Virus record (IMG/VR): IMGVR_UViG_3300021373_003004 | Span: 1-56,907 of that record | Reading direction: 5' to 3' (one strand) | Source of the DNA: a virus | Length of the DNA stretch: 56,907 bases | In this document: in pieces, positions 26,995 through 34,476 of the stretch | How positions within the stretch are numbered: position 1 is the first letter of the stretch | How the letters are laid out: every line of letters starts with the position of its first letter | Notes under the pieces: generated by a model | What the model saw: only the letters and a program-made list of their open reading frames with translations | Database searches by the model: none | Told to the model about the DNA's origin: nothing | Position numbers and translations under genes: made by a program

Positions 26995-27483
26995 ATGGCT
27001 TATTCTGGCAAATACAAAGTCAAACATCGTAGTAAGTATAAAGGTGATGTAGACAATGTAGTGTATCGATCAATGTGGGAAAGAAACGCGTTTAAATGGT
27101 GCGATAACAATTCTAACATAAAGTATTGGTCGTCAGAAGAAGTCGTCATACCATATTTATGGGAGATAGATAAAAAGTATCATAGATATTTTATGGATCT
27201 CAAGATTACATACAAAGATGGAAGAACAATTCTTGTAGAGATAAAGCCTGACAAAGAGACTAAACCTCCAAAGAAACCCGATAAGTCGAAGCGTTATATC
27301 AGCGAGGCTATGACTTATGTGAAGAATCAAAACAAATGGAAAGCTGCACAGTCATATGCTAAGGATAGGGGCTGGGACTTCCAGATCTGGACAGAACATA
27401 CTCTTGAAAAAATGGGCATAAATCCAAAGCAAATTAAACCATTGAAACCACTTAAACCTTATAAGAAGAAAACTAGAAAATGA
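26995..27483 (+). CDS. 4: Head completion protein gp4 (gp50/gp4)
   Basis: A 162-residue protein (T4 gp4 is 150 aa) that aligns along its length. MAYSGKYKVKHRSKYKGDVD matches T4 'MAYSGKWVPKNISKYRGDP', VYRSMWERNAFKWCDNN matches 'TYRSNWEKFFFEWLDKN', RYFMDL and VEIKPDKETKPPKKP match 'RYFMDI' and 'IEIKPKKETQPPVKP', and NKWKAAQSYAKDRGWDFQIW matches 'DKWKAAQSLAEKRGIKFRIL'. The family joins filled heads to tails and has a TnsA-like nuclease fold, with candidate residues D, E and K in FMDL...VEIK. Its stop overlaps the start of the sulfotransferase gene (ATGA). Confidence 0.93.
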   Translation: MAYSGKYKVKHRSKYKGDVDNVVYRSMWERNAFKWCDNNSNIKYWSSEEVVIPYLWEIDKKYHRYFMDLKITYKDGRTILVEIKPDKETKPPKKPDKSKRYISEAMTYVKNQNKWKAAQSYAKDRGWDFQIWTEHTLEKMGINPKQIKPLKPLKPYKKKTRK

Positions 27484-28076
27484 CAGTGATTACTACAAAA
27501 CCTACAGGTACATTTATTCATATTCCTAAAAATGCTGGTGTTGCTATTAGTCAATGGCTAACACATAACGTTCATGGATCATATCTTTTTAAACAACAAC
27601 ATGGCGGTAAGCATGCACATCAAAAAAGAATTAAAAAGTGGATGGATGCAGACCAACGCCAAATGGATATGGGATTTACTTTTTGTGTAGTAAGAAATCC
27701 ATGGGCAAGAGTTGTAAGTGCATATCATTATTATGTACGTAGAAATCAAACAAGCGGTGGTCAATACGGAATTGATCCACTTAAAACATCATGGGAAGAA
27801 TTTGCAAACCGTGAATGGGAACATGGTAAGTGGGGTTGTGTACATAAACAACAAGTAACATATTATGATAAAGTAGATTATATCTTGAGATTTGAGAACT
27901 TAGACAAAGACTTTCTAAAGATTCAGGACATGTACAATTGCTATAAACCATTGTTCCCTGCTAATCAATCAAAACACAAGGACTATCGTAAATACTACAC
28001 AAATCCACGCTGGATTGATGATGTAGCAGAACACTATAAAGACGACATTAAGGAGTTCGGATATTCCTTTGAATAG
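27480..28076 (+). CDS. Sulfotransferase-family protein (Sulfotransfer_2 type)
   Basis: A 198-residue protein. The start FIHIPKNAGVAISQWL is the 5'-phosphosulfate (PAPS) binding loop of the Sulfotransfer_2 family (consensus IPKxAG), and FCVVRNPWARVVSAYHYY is the second PAPS motif (RNPxxRxxSxY). Such enzymes move sulfate from PAPS to sugar hydroxyls. The gene is inserted between gp4 and a conserved virion-cluster gene and overlaps the gp4 stop by 4 bases, so it is made late with structural proteins. A second copy type lies at 47571-48281. The substrate cannot be read; a glycan is likely. Confidence 0.82.
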   Translation: MTVITTKPTGTFIHIPKNAGVAISQWLTHNVHGSYLFKQQHGGKHAHQKRIKKWMDADQRQMDMGFTFCVVRNPWARVVSAYHYYVRRNQTSGGQYGIDPLKTSWEEFANREWEHGKWGCVHKQQVTYYDKVDYILRFENLDKDFLKIQDMYNCYKPLFPANQSKHKDYRKYYTNPRWIDDVAEHYKDDIKEFGYSFE

Positions 28077-28077
28077 T

Positions 28078-28085
28078 TATAAATA
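28078..28085 (+). promoter_or_regulatory. T4-type late promoter box directly before a start codon
   Basis: Exact TATAAATA on the plus strand at 28078-28085, with only GTGTC between it and the ATG at 28091. A late transcript starting at the usual distance would begin at or next to the ATG. Confidence 0.6.
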
Positions 28086-28090
28086 GTGTC

Positions 28091-28675
28091 ATGAGTAACT
28101 TATTTAACAACTTAGAATTAGAAGCATTCAGGGCCGGTATTACGCCTAGAACACGGGAATCACGTGAGTGGTTTCGTCGTCGTGTTTCTAGTATGCGTGG
28201 TATAAATCGTAATGCTCTGATGAGAGAAGAACCGGTCGAACTTGATAATGATAGCGTTGTAGGTAACATGTATATGTTCTTCTACGATCCTAAACTAAAG
28301 AAAGAACTACCATACTATGATAGCTTCCCATTAGTTATTGTAATTGGTCCAGCAGAGGGTGGTTTTCTTGGTTTAAATTTACACTATCTACCACCGTTAC
28401 TTCGCGCTAAGTTTTTAGATGCATTATTAGATTATACAAATAATAAGAGATATGATAAATCGACTAGATTTCGTTTATCATATAACTTGCTCAAAAGAGC
28501 TGCAAAGATGAAGTACTTTAAACCATGTGTCAAACATTATTTAAATGAACATGTAAGAAGTAGATTCGCAAAGGTTCCGGCACCAGAATGGGAAATCGCT
28601 ACATTCCTGCCGACTGCTGACTTCCAGAAATCTAGCAGAAATAAAGTTTATAGCGATTCTAGGAGAATGATCTAA
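28091..28675 (+). CDS. Conserved T4-like phage protein of unknown function
   Basis: A 194-residue protein starting MSNLFNNLELEAFRAGITPR. A basic N-terminus (RTRESREWFRRRVSSM) is followed by YMFFYDPKLKKELPYYDSFP and GFLGLNLHYLPPLLRAKFLD, a pattern I recall from T4-like phages without a secure function. It lies between gp4/sulfotransferase and a tail-tube-fold gene, and its stop overlaps that gene's start (TAATG). By position it could be a DNA-end or tail-assembly factor. No membrane or catalytic motif is visible. Confidence 0.65.
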   Translation: MSNLFNNLELEAFRAGITPRTRESREWFRRRVSSMRGINRNALMREEPVELDNDSVVGNMYMFFYDPKLKKELPYYDSFPLVIVIGPAEGGFLGLNLHYLPPLLRAKFLDALLDYTNNKRYDKSTRFRLSYNLLKRAAKMKYFKPCVKHYLNEHVRSRFAKVPAPEWEIATFLPTADFQKSSRNKVYSDSRRMI

Positions 28676-29280
28676 TGCTTGGTGTTGATGATTTTAAGAG
28701 TTTAGTATCAAATAAAGGTGGAATAGCCAGAGCAAATTTATTCTCTGTCTCTTTACCTGGACTACCTGGGATCGCTACTAATGAAGAGATGAATCTTTTG
28801 TGCAAAGACGTCTCTTTACCTGGAAGACAGGTAACTACACGTGAGAGAACTATTGGACTTACTACTCGTAAAATGGCTTATGGTTATTTAATTGATGATG
28901 TGTCCATGACATTCCATGTGTTAAATGACTATGGCGTCAAAGAATATTTTGAAACTTGGCAAAATCTAGCTGTTGATCAGAATACATATGAGATTGGCTA
29001 CAAAAAAGACTATTCATTTGATGTAAAAATTAATCAAATAAAGAAAGGCACCGGTCAGGGTGTGACTTCTACAAATCAGCTTTCGTCAGATGAGATAATT
29101 TATTCTTGTGTTCTTGAAGAAGCATTTCCAACGACTATGAATTCTATTCAATTAAATAACGAGCTAGATGGAATTTTAGAGCTAAATGTTCAGTTATCAT
29201 ACACTAACTGGAGATCAGCTGTCACAAGTCAAGAAACAATTAACACAATCAATGGAAGTCTTATATCACTATTTTTATAA
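28675..29280 (+). CDS. Tail-tube-fold protein (gp19/gp54-like)
   Basis: A 201-residue protein. GGIARANLFSVSLPGLPG matches the start of T4 gp19 ('DFARPNLFQVEI'). The middle has CKDVSLPGRQ parallel to 'CKATALPAG', then MTFHVLNDYGVKEYFETWQN parallel to 'VTVMNDEAHDARQKFVDWQ', and the end ELNVQLSYTNW parallels 'FEFTVAYDYW'. It therefore has the tail-tube fold. Its place beside gp26 and the tape measure suggests a tube initiator or hub-proximal tube protein rather than the main gp19, which normally sits beside the sheath gene. Confidence 0.78.
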   Translation: MLGVDDFKSLVSNKGGIARANLFSVSLPGLPGIATNEEMNLLCKDVSLPGRQVTTRERTIGLTTRKMAYGYLIDDVSMTFHVLNDYGVKEYFETWQNLAVDQNTYEIGYKKDYSFDVKINQIKKGTGQGVTSTNQLSSDEIIYSCVLEEAFPTTMNSIQLNNELDGILELNVQLSYTNWRSAVTSQETINTINGSLISLFL

Positions 29281-29296
29281 TTAAGGATGAAATGAA

Positions 29297-30007
29297 ATGG
29301 CATTACCTAAGCTAAATGATAAACCAAAGTACGAAGTTGTTATACCTTCTACACAAAAAAATGTTAGATTTAGACCTTATCTCGTAAAAGAAGAGAAAGT
29401 TCTAATGATGGCAATGGAAAGTAAAAACCAAAAGCAAATGTTAGAAGCTGTAGTAGACACTATTACTGCGTGCATTGATGAACCTGTTCAAAAAAATAGT
29501 CTAACTATATTTGACGTTGAATATTTGTTTACTCAAATTAGATCTAAATCAGTAGGTGAAACCGCGACAGTTGGATTAAAGTGTAATAAATGTGAGCACA
29601 CAAATGAGGTGCAAATTAAATTAGATAATATTAAAGTCGATATGAAAAAAACAAATGACGTTATTGATTTAGGCAGTAATGTAAAACTAAAAATGCAATA
29701 TCCAAAATATCATAATGTTATAAACACAGAATCATTACAAGAAGACACATCGACTACAAAACAAACGTTTGATATGATTGTGCAGTGTATTGATAGTGTA
29801 CAAACAGAGGAAGATAATATTAAGATCAGTGATGAACCTTATGAAGATGTCATGGCGTTTATTGAGTCATTGAATACTAAGCAATTTACAAAGATTAGAG
29901 AATTTGTTGAAAATATGCCAAAGTTAAAACATGAAGTCAATTATACATGTGAAAAATGTAACCATAAAAATGATGTTGTGTTGGAAGGTATGAACGATTT
30001 TTTCTAG
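29297..30007 (+). CDS. 26: Baseplate hub/tail assembly chaperone gp26, zero-frame product
   Basis: A 236-residue protein of the T4 gp26 family (T4 gp26 is 208 aa): LPKLNDKPKYEVVIPSTQKN, VRFRPYLVKEEKVLMMAMES, then VVDTITACIDEP and VEYLFTQIRSKSVGE. Two Cys pairs (CNKCEHTN near residue 98 and CEKCNHKN near 221) could bind one zinc. The last codons are GAT TTT TTC TAG, forming the slippery heptamer T TTT TTC right before the stop. A -1 shift there continues into a 64-residue tail-assembly extension. The gene directly precedes the tape measure, the layout of lambda G/GT/H. A ribosome site AAGGATGAAATGAA precedes the ATG. Confidence 0.88.
   Translation: MALPKLNDKPKYEVVIPSTQKNVRFRPYLVKEEKVLMMAMESKNQKQMLEAVVDTITACIDEPVQKNSLTIFDVEYLFTQIRSKSVGETATVGLKCNKCEHTNEVQIKLDNIKVDMKKTNDVIDLGSNVKLKMQYPKYHNVINTESLQEDTSTTKQTFDMIVQCIDSVQTEEDNIKISDEPYEDVMAFIESLNTKQFTKIREFVENMPKLKHEVNYTCEKCNHKNDVVLEGMNDFF
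29998..30004 (+). promoter_or_regulatory. Slippery heptamer for -1 ribosomal frameshifting
   Basis: T TTT TTC (29998-30004) fits X XXY YYZ in the gp26 reading frame and is followed at once by the zero-frame stop TAG (30005-30007). Slipping back one base reads TTT TTT CTA GTA and continues open for 62 further codons. Confidence 0.75.
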
Positions 30008-30195
30008 TAGCTCTATCTCATGATAGCTTAGTGAATTATTATAGAACGAACTTTCAGTTAATGCAACACCATCACTATTCGTTACATGAGATAGAGCAAA
30101 TGATACCTTGGGAAAGGGAAATCTATATTGTTATGTTGATGGAATATATTAAAGAAGAAAACCAAAAAGCAGAACAGCAAAGGCTTGCAAGATGA
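30001..30195 (+). CDS. -1 frame extension of gp26 (tail assembly chaperone, T-like part)
   Basis: Read one base back from the gp26 frame, the sequence gives LVALSHDSLVNYYRTNFQLM then QHHHYSLHEIEQMIPWEREI and YIVMLMEYIKEENQKAEQQR before TGA at 30193-30195. The phrase 'HEIEQMIPWEREIYI' is typical of proteins found between gp26 and the tape measure in related phages. There is no ATG with a ribosome site at its beginning (only GTG at 30031 and ATG at 30061), so a -1 shift is the likely route, giving a ~299-residue fusion. Its end overlaps the tape-measure start by 4 bases. Confidence 0.72.
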   Translation, partial: FLVALSHDSLVNYYRTNFQLMQHHHYSLHEIEQMIPWEREIYIVMLMEYIKEENQKAEQQRLAR

Positions 30196-31826
30196 CTACA
30201 TTAACTGAAGTTACTGAACAGTTAGAAGAGAATAAAGAAGCTACAGAAGATACAACTGATGCTGTCAGTCGACTAAGTAATTCTATAGACAAATTTATTC
30301 TCAATATCGATAGATCCCAATTCGACAAGCTGGAGGGTATCAGCGAAAGTAGTGGTGGACTGCAGTCAACTACACAATCAGGGGCAGGTACTAGTGCTGA
30401 TGAGAAGACTGGTGGAGGCATATTTGGAGGCTTGTTGAAGGCATTAGGGATAACTGGTATCTTTCAGGGGATAACAAGAGCTTTAGCGCCAATACTAGCT
30501 CCTATAGCAGCATTATATACTTTATTAAAGGGACCAAAGTTACTAAAGACACTTGGTATTTTTGGCTTAATGTATGAAATATTTAAAGATATAGGTGAGA
30601 ACGAAGCATTACAAAATACATTACAAAAGATCACTGATCTATGGAATAACAGCATGTTGCCCTCGTTAAGGGCAATAGGTGATAGCGTTTTAAATTTTGT
30701 TAATTCAATTGATGCTACTACAGAATTTAAAAGCCTTTCAGAGTGGTGGCAGAATATTAGAACTACACTACAAGATTTTGTAGCTTTTACTTTAGAGGAT
30801 ATAGCTATAGCTATTGATGGTGTTTTGACGGGTATAAAAACTACACTAGATGGTGATTGGAAAAATGGTATAGCAAAAATAATCAATAGTGTGTTGATTG
30901 GAATTCAAGATATAGCGGATAATGCTATTACAGCCGTTCTCAACTTATTTGGTGTAGATTTTGGAGAGGATGGTACGTTTTTAGGTTATTTAGACAGAAA
31001 GTGGGCTGAACTAAAAACTTCTATTCAAACAAAATGGGATGCAGGGGTAACTGCTATAACAAATGGTTGGAATGCCACTATTGACGCTGTCACTAATACA
31101 TGGACAAGTGTTACAACAGCCATAACAAATGGTTGGCAATCTATTGTAGATTTTTTTACTATCTCAATACCAGCTAAATTTAAAGGCATTAAATTACAAA
31201 TTATAGCTATAGCCGAAGGGATTGTTACATCTGTAGTTGATGCAGCTACTAGTATGATTGAAGTTATTACAGTAGATATACCCAATAAAATAGGTGAAGC
31301 AAAAGATGCCATCATAGAAAAGGCAGCTGGCTTATATGATGCTGTGTTAACAAAAGTTAATTCTCTCATTGCATCTATTGTTGATTTAATACCATCTGGT
31401 GCAGATATAAAAAATGGTATAATTAATGCTATTAAAGCATTACCTGGTGGCGAAGCTTTACTAGATATGATAGGTCTTAGCTATGAGCCCGCACCTAAAA
31501 AAATGAATACGGACGCCGATTTCTTTGAACAAGAAATAAAAACAAATAAGGGTATGTCAATAAACCCCAGGGGTTATACGGGAGCTCAATCATTTGGTAC
31601 GGCTTACACTTCCAATCCTGGACAAAGGTTTAGTGAATTAATGTCATTTAGACAACCAGCTGGAACTAGTTCTGCGCCAGTTATTGTACAAGATAACAGT
31701 GTAAAACAAGGTGGTAGTAGTACTCAAGTTATTAACCAGATGTCGCAACCTGTGAGCTCTATGGATCTTTCTGCTATGATGAGAAATCAGGGTGTTAGAT
31801 TTGGTCATGGACCATATGGTTATTAA
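30192..31826 (+). CDS. 29: Tail tape-measure protein (gp29-like)
   Basis: A 544-residue protein (T4 gp29 is 590 aa). It has a polar helical N-terminus, a Gly-rich hinge, hydrophobic helices (GGLLKALGITGIFQGITRAL, LAPILAPIAALYTLLKGPKL), then a long helical body with tryptophan-containing repeats (KWDAGVTAITNGWNATIDAV, TNTWTSVTTAITNGWQSIVD). These features are typical of tape measures, which set tail length and may form a channel in the inner membrane. It follows the frameshifting chaperone gene with a 4-base overlap and ends just before a strong terminator. Confidence 0.85.
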   Translation: MTTLTEVTEQLEENKEATEDTTDAVSRLSNSIDKFILNIDRSQFDKLEGISESSGGLQSTTQSGAGTSADEKTGGGIFGGLLKALGITGIFQGITRALAPILAPIAALYTLLKGPKLLKTLGIFGLMYEIFKDIGENEALQNTLQKITDLWNNSMLPSLRAIGDSVLNFVNSIDATTEFKSLSEWWQNIRTTLQDFVAFTLEDIAIAIDGVLTGIKTTLDGDWKNGIAKIINSVLIGIQDIADNAITAVLNLFGVDFGEDGTFLGYLDRKWAELKTSIQTKWDAGVTAITNGWNATIDAVTNTWTSVTTAITNGWQSIVDFFTISIPAKFKGIKLQIIAIAEGIVTSVVDAATSMIEVITVDIPNKIGEAKDAIIEKAAGLYDAVLTKVNSLIASIVDLIPSGADIKNGIINAIKALPGGEALLDMIGLSYEPAPKKMNTDADFFEQEIKTNKGMSINPRGYTGAQSFGTAYTSNPGQRFSELMSFRQPAGTSSAPVIVQDNSVKQGGSSTQVINQMSQPVSSMDLSAMMRNQGVRFGHGPYGY

Positions 31827-31830
31827 ATCA

Positions 31831-31860
31831 AAAGGGAGGCCTTCCTAGGTGCCTCCCTTT
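31831..31860. terminator. Bidirectional hairpin terminator
   Basis: AAAGGGAGGC / GCCTCCCTTT form a perfect 10-bp stem around a 10-base loop. A run of A on one side and T on the other lets it end transcripts from both directions: the plus-strand tape-measure unit and the minus-strand gp32 unit. Confidence 0.85.
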
Positions 31861-31948
31861 CTATCTCCCAGTACATCGGAAGACCATGCATCATTGCGAG
31901 CTGATGGTCACTCACCATTCCAAGAGCTGCAGACTCTTAGGTGGATTT
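31861..31948. other. Short convergent gap between terminator and gp32 end
   Basis: 88 bases follow the terminator before the gp32 stop codon. I see no credible gene or second strong hairpin in them. Confidence 0.5.
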
Positions 31949-32875
31949 TCAGTCTTCCGCTGCAAGCTTAGCGAAATAACTCATCGTATCATCCTCATCA
32001 TCCATAGACGATTCGGCTGTTGTCATAGTAGGTGCAGGAGCTGCAGTCGCAGTTGGAGCGGGAGATGATGGAAAGTCTGGAATCTCATCATCTAATTCCT
32101 CTACTACCTTACGAGCTGTTGCTGAACCTGACTCACCTAGAACTACTGCAAGACGAGCTTTCAACTCATCGTATGTCTTATAGCTCTTAGGATCTGTCCA
32201 CTCTGACATATCATGCTGTTGGTTATACACCTTTTCCTTAGCTTCATCATCACCAGCAAATAGTTCTGATTGACCTTTGAATGATGATGCATCATAGTTA
32301 GGATAGCCTTCAACCTTACGAATCTTCAACGTAAAGTCTGCACCTTCCCACATGTCAAATGGATTGACTGGTGCCTCATCAGGAAATTGTGGTTGCATAG
32401 AATCCATGATCTTGTCAAAGATCTTTTTACCAAAGCGATATAGCTTTACCTGACCTTCATTCTCAGGATTCGATGGATCAGAGATAATAAGCACATTGGC
32501 TACATAACGTAGATTACGCTTGCGTTCACGTACTGTACGCTTTGCCTCATCACTACCATCTTCATTCCAAAGACGACTATTTGACTCTGCTAATGGATCC
32601 TGTTGACCGATAGATGTCAATGATTTTTCTACATACCATTGACCTGTTGGTCCTTTAAAGAAGTGATCCCAATACCGAACCCAAGGTGTTGGTGCTTCTG
32701 CGTCTCCTGGTAGGAAACGAATTACAGCGTAACCGTTACCAGCTTTGTCGCGAGTAGGAACCCAAAAGCGAGTATCCTCTGATTGACGTTGGGTATTCTC
32801 ACCAGTACCTGCTTGTGCTTGTTGTACCAATGATTGTAGATCTGTACGATTACGTTTTAGTGCTGCAAAACTCAT
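31949..32875 (-). CDS. 32: Single-stranded DNA-binding protein gp32
   Basis: A 308-residue protein (T4 gp32 is 301 aa). It has a basic N-terminus for self-binding (MSFAALKRNRTDLQSL), a core with NGYAVIRFLPGDAEAPTPWV, RYWDHFFKGPTGQWYVEKS and NVLIISDPSNPENEGQVKLY, and an acidic C-tail (MDDEDDTMSYFAKLAAED) of the sort that recruits replication proteins. The whole protein has no cysteine, so the T4 zinc site (His and three Cys) is absent. The ATG is preceded by GGAGAAC. A TGTACA/TATAAT promoter lies at 32923-32951, partly inside the upstream oxygenase gene. Confidence 0.93.
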   Translation of the reverse strand: MSFAALKRNRTDLQSLVQQAQAGTGENTQRQSEDTRFWVPTRDKAGNGYAVIRFLPGDAEAPTPWVRYWDHFFKGPTGQWYVEKSLTSIGQQDPLAESNSRLWNEDGSDEAKRTVRERKRNLRYVANVLIISDPSNPENEGQVKLYRFGKKIFDKIMDSMQPQFPDEAPVNPFDMWEGADFTLKIRKVEGYPNYDASSFKGQSELFAGDDEAKEKVYNQQHDMSEWTDPKSYKTYDELKARLAVVLGESGSATARKVVEELDDEIPDFPSSPAPTATAAPAPTMTTAESSMDDEDDTMSYFAKLAAED

Positions 32876-32922
32876 TTTATGTTCTCCGTATGTTTAATGT
32901 GTTCTAATTGTCCACTGTATGC

Positions 32923-32951
32923 ATTATATTAAATTTTTCCGAGAATGTACA
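32923..32951 (-). promoter_or_regulatory. Early/middle-type promoter for gp32 (TGTACA-17-TATAAT)
   Basis: -35 TGTACA at 32946-32951, a 17-bp spacer, and -10 TATAAT at 32923-32928, read on the minus strand. It is the best match to the shared promoter pattern of this window and lies 48 bases before the gp32 ATG. Confidence 0.65.
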
Positions 32952-33502
32952 TCGTGTTTTAGATAAATCCATGCGACTAAAACCTCACGTGTACCTCTCT
33001 TTACAGGATTGACTTGATGCCAACATTGACCAGCATCAAACATTATAGTCTCACCAACCTGTAATTTTGTATTTATAGCTTTCTCACCATCAAAAACTAT
33101 AAGTTCACCACCTTCAAAGTCATCAGATTGACTGATTAAAGTTGAAGTAGATATCAATCTAGGTGGTCCTCCATCTCTTCTTGGAACCTGATCTCGGTGT
33201 TTCTTAAAAAAGTCACCTTCATTGTATATTAAATAATTAAATTCATCTACACTATAACGTTCTTTTATAAATTTAGGCCTGAACATAGGTATTAATTCTA
33301 ATAAAGACTTACATATTTCAGGATATAAAGCTGGTTTTATGTACTTTTTTACTTTAGTAGATCTATAACTTTTGTCTACTTCAGGATTAGGACTATCTTT
33401 ACTAGATACTAAAGCTTCTACCAACTCACCGTCATTATCCTCTTTCATGTCTAAAAGAGAATTATAATTTACGATTTTTTGTTTAATAAATAAGTTTGAC
33501 AT
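32924..33502 (-). CDS. 2-oxoglutarate/Fe(II)-dependent oxygenase (prolyl-hydroxylase-like)
   Basis: A 192-residue protein. The segment EFNYLIYNEGDFFKKHRDQV supplies the HxD iron ligands (His-Arg-Asp), followed by FEGGELIVFDGEKAINTKLQ, then VGETIMFDAGQCWHQVNPVK and RGTREVLVAWIYL, which give the distal His and the Arg that binds 2-oxoglutarate. The order matches prolyl-4-hydroxylase-like enzymes often carried by marine T4-like phages. The substrate is unknown. Its end holds the gp32 promoter and its start abuts gp33. Confidence 0.85.
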   Translation of the reverse strand: MSNLFIKQKIVNYNSLLDMKEDNDGELVEALVSSKDSPNPEVDKSYRSTKVKKYIKPALYPEICKSLLELIPMFRPKFIKERYSVDEFNYLIYNEGDFFKKHRDQVPRRDGGPPRLISTSTLISQSDDFEGGELIVFDGEKAINTKLQVGETIMFDAGQCWHQVNPVKRGTREVLVAWIYLKHDVHSRKNLI

Positions 33503-33732
33503 TAATCAAAAGGTAACGTATTTTGACGAGGCAAAAAATTTAGGCTCATAGCTTCTGCCTCTAGTTTATCTTTAATAATAGGAGCCACATATTTTTTCAC
33601 ATCTTCTAGATCTAAATCTACGTCTTGACAAACATGAATGATTGCATCCATGTAGCTTGACTTATGCTCTTTTACGACGCTTTCTACTAGTTTTGTGAAC
33701 CTTGCTTTTGTTAGGAACTGCTCTTCCTGCAT
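33502..33732 (-). CDS. 33: Late-transcription coactivator gp33
   Basis: A 76-residue protein from ATG at 33730-33732 (MQEEQFLTKARFTKLVESVV). It aligns with the C-terminal two thirds of T4 gp33 (112 aa): SSYMDAIIHVCQD parallels 'MSYLEATTAFLEE', IIKDKLEAEAMSLNFL parallels 'IIEKIQSEAIDENLL', and the end RQNTLPFD parallels the clamp-binding tail 'KTNTLDFLL'. gp33 bridges RNA polymerase and the sliding clamp at late promoters, matching the TATAAATA boxes here. An upstream in-frame ATG at 33822 would lengthen it to 106 aa but lacks a ribosome site. It overlaps the previous gene by 71 bases in another frame. Confidence 0.78.
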   Translation of the reverse strand: MQEEQFLTKARFTKLVESVVKEHKSSYMDAIIHVCQDVDLDLEDVKKYVAPIIKDKLEAEAMSLNFLPRQNTLPFD

Positions 33733-34198
33733 AGTACTCACTGTCCATTTCTTGTGTCCATTCTTGTCCAATGTCTGGGTAGAATACACCGACGGTTCTT
33801 TTAACCATTCCATCTTTGTCATAAGCTAGTGCTACACTCCTATATCTAATTAGCTTTTCACGGTCTGCACCAAAGCGTGAGTCTTGATAGACACCACTTC
33901 TTAAATAGTTCTGAAGATTGTTAAGGTATGTCTCCTCAACAAAATATGCTCCACGCTCTTTACGATCAGCAGAATTCTTCATAGACTTCATTGACCGCAA
34001 CTTGAGCTGTTGCTCTCTAATCCATGCCTTTACCTTCTTAGGTGCTAATGCATGATCATCTGGCAAGTCACGAATAGACTCATGAACTGACAGATTCTTT
34101 GATGGACCACGGGCTGCACGTGCCTTAGCTAGTCTTTCGGCTGCTGCAGCACGTTGCTCTTCAGTCATTTTACGCTTACGCTTGATTGGTTTCACCAT
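33662..34198 (-). CDS. Conserved basic protein of unknown function upstream of gp33
   Basis: A 178-residue protein starting MVKPIKRKRKMTEEQRAAAA. It is strongly basic at both ends (VHKTSRKRRKRA at the C-terminus) with a helical middle (APKKVKAWIREQQLKLRSMK). GAYFVEETYLNNLQNYLRSG and ALAYDKDGMVKRTVGVFYPD follow. A GAAGGAG ribosome site and a TGTACT/TAGAAT promoter precede it. The charge and the gp32/gp33 neighbourhood suggest a nucleic-acid-binding or replication accessory role, but no family is recognised. Confidence 0.72.
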   Translation of the reverse strand: MVKPIKRKRKMTEEQRAAAAERLAKARAARGPSKNLSVHESIRDLPDDHALAPKKVKAWIREQQLKLRSMKSMKNSADRKERGAYFVEETYLNNLQNYLRSGVYQDSRFGADREKLIRYRSVALAYDKDGMVKRTVGVFYPDIGQEWTQEMDSEYYAGRAVPNKSKVHKTSRKRRKRA

Positions 34199-34219
34199 AA
34201 CTTTTCTCCTTCATAATGT

Positions 34220-34248
34220 ATTCTATCACAGTTTAAAAGAAAAGTACA
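34220..34248 (-). promoter_or_regulatory. Early/middle-type promoter (TGTACT-17-TAGAAT)
   Basis: -35 TGTACT at 34243-34248 and -10 TAGAAT at 34220-34225 on the minus strand with a 17-bp spacer, 22 bases before the ATG at 34198. The flanking AACTGTGTAC is shared with other sites. Confidence 0.65.
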
Positions 34249-34251
34249 CAG

Positions 34252-34452
34252 TTATTTTTCGTCTAGTTCAAGAATTTCCCATTCACCATCGACTTTTTTG
34301 GCATTAATCATATTATTGTCAATAAGCCATAATAGTGTGTGCTCAATAACTTCTTCTTTTTTGTTATTGCTATAACTTAGCCCTATCATGAAAGCTGCAA
34401 AGGATGCAGCTGCCAAGAGTAACCAACTAATTATAATGGGATCTATGAACAT
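34252..34452 (-). CDS. Small single-span membrane protein
   Basis: A 66-residue protein starting MFIDPIIISWLLLAAASFAA, with one clear transmembrane helix at residues ~5-27 and a charged cytoplasmic-type tail (SNNKKEEVIEHTLLWLIDNN). GAGGAGATACGT provides a strong ribosome site, and an exact TATAAATA late box lies 25 bases upstream. The late control and shape would fit a holin-like or other membrane-acting protein, but nothing proves it. Confidence 0.7.
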   Translation of the reverse strand: MFIDPIIISWLLLAAASFAAFMIGLSYSNNKKEEVIEHTLLWLIDNNMINAKKVDGEWEILELDEK

Positions 34453-34476
34453 ACGTATCTCCTCTATTGGTAATTC

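Noticed and set aside
26944-27027. Longer start (27027) for the tube-cap gene
   Set aside because: It would extend through the divergent promoter region into gp4, and has no ribosome site; ATG at 26943 follows AGGA properly.
33070-33077. TATAAATA on the minus strand inside the oxygenase gene
   Set aside because: It codes for protein and is almost 200 bases from the gp32 start, which has a better-placed promoter at 32923-32951. A late start for gp32 cannot be excluded but is not supported.
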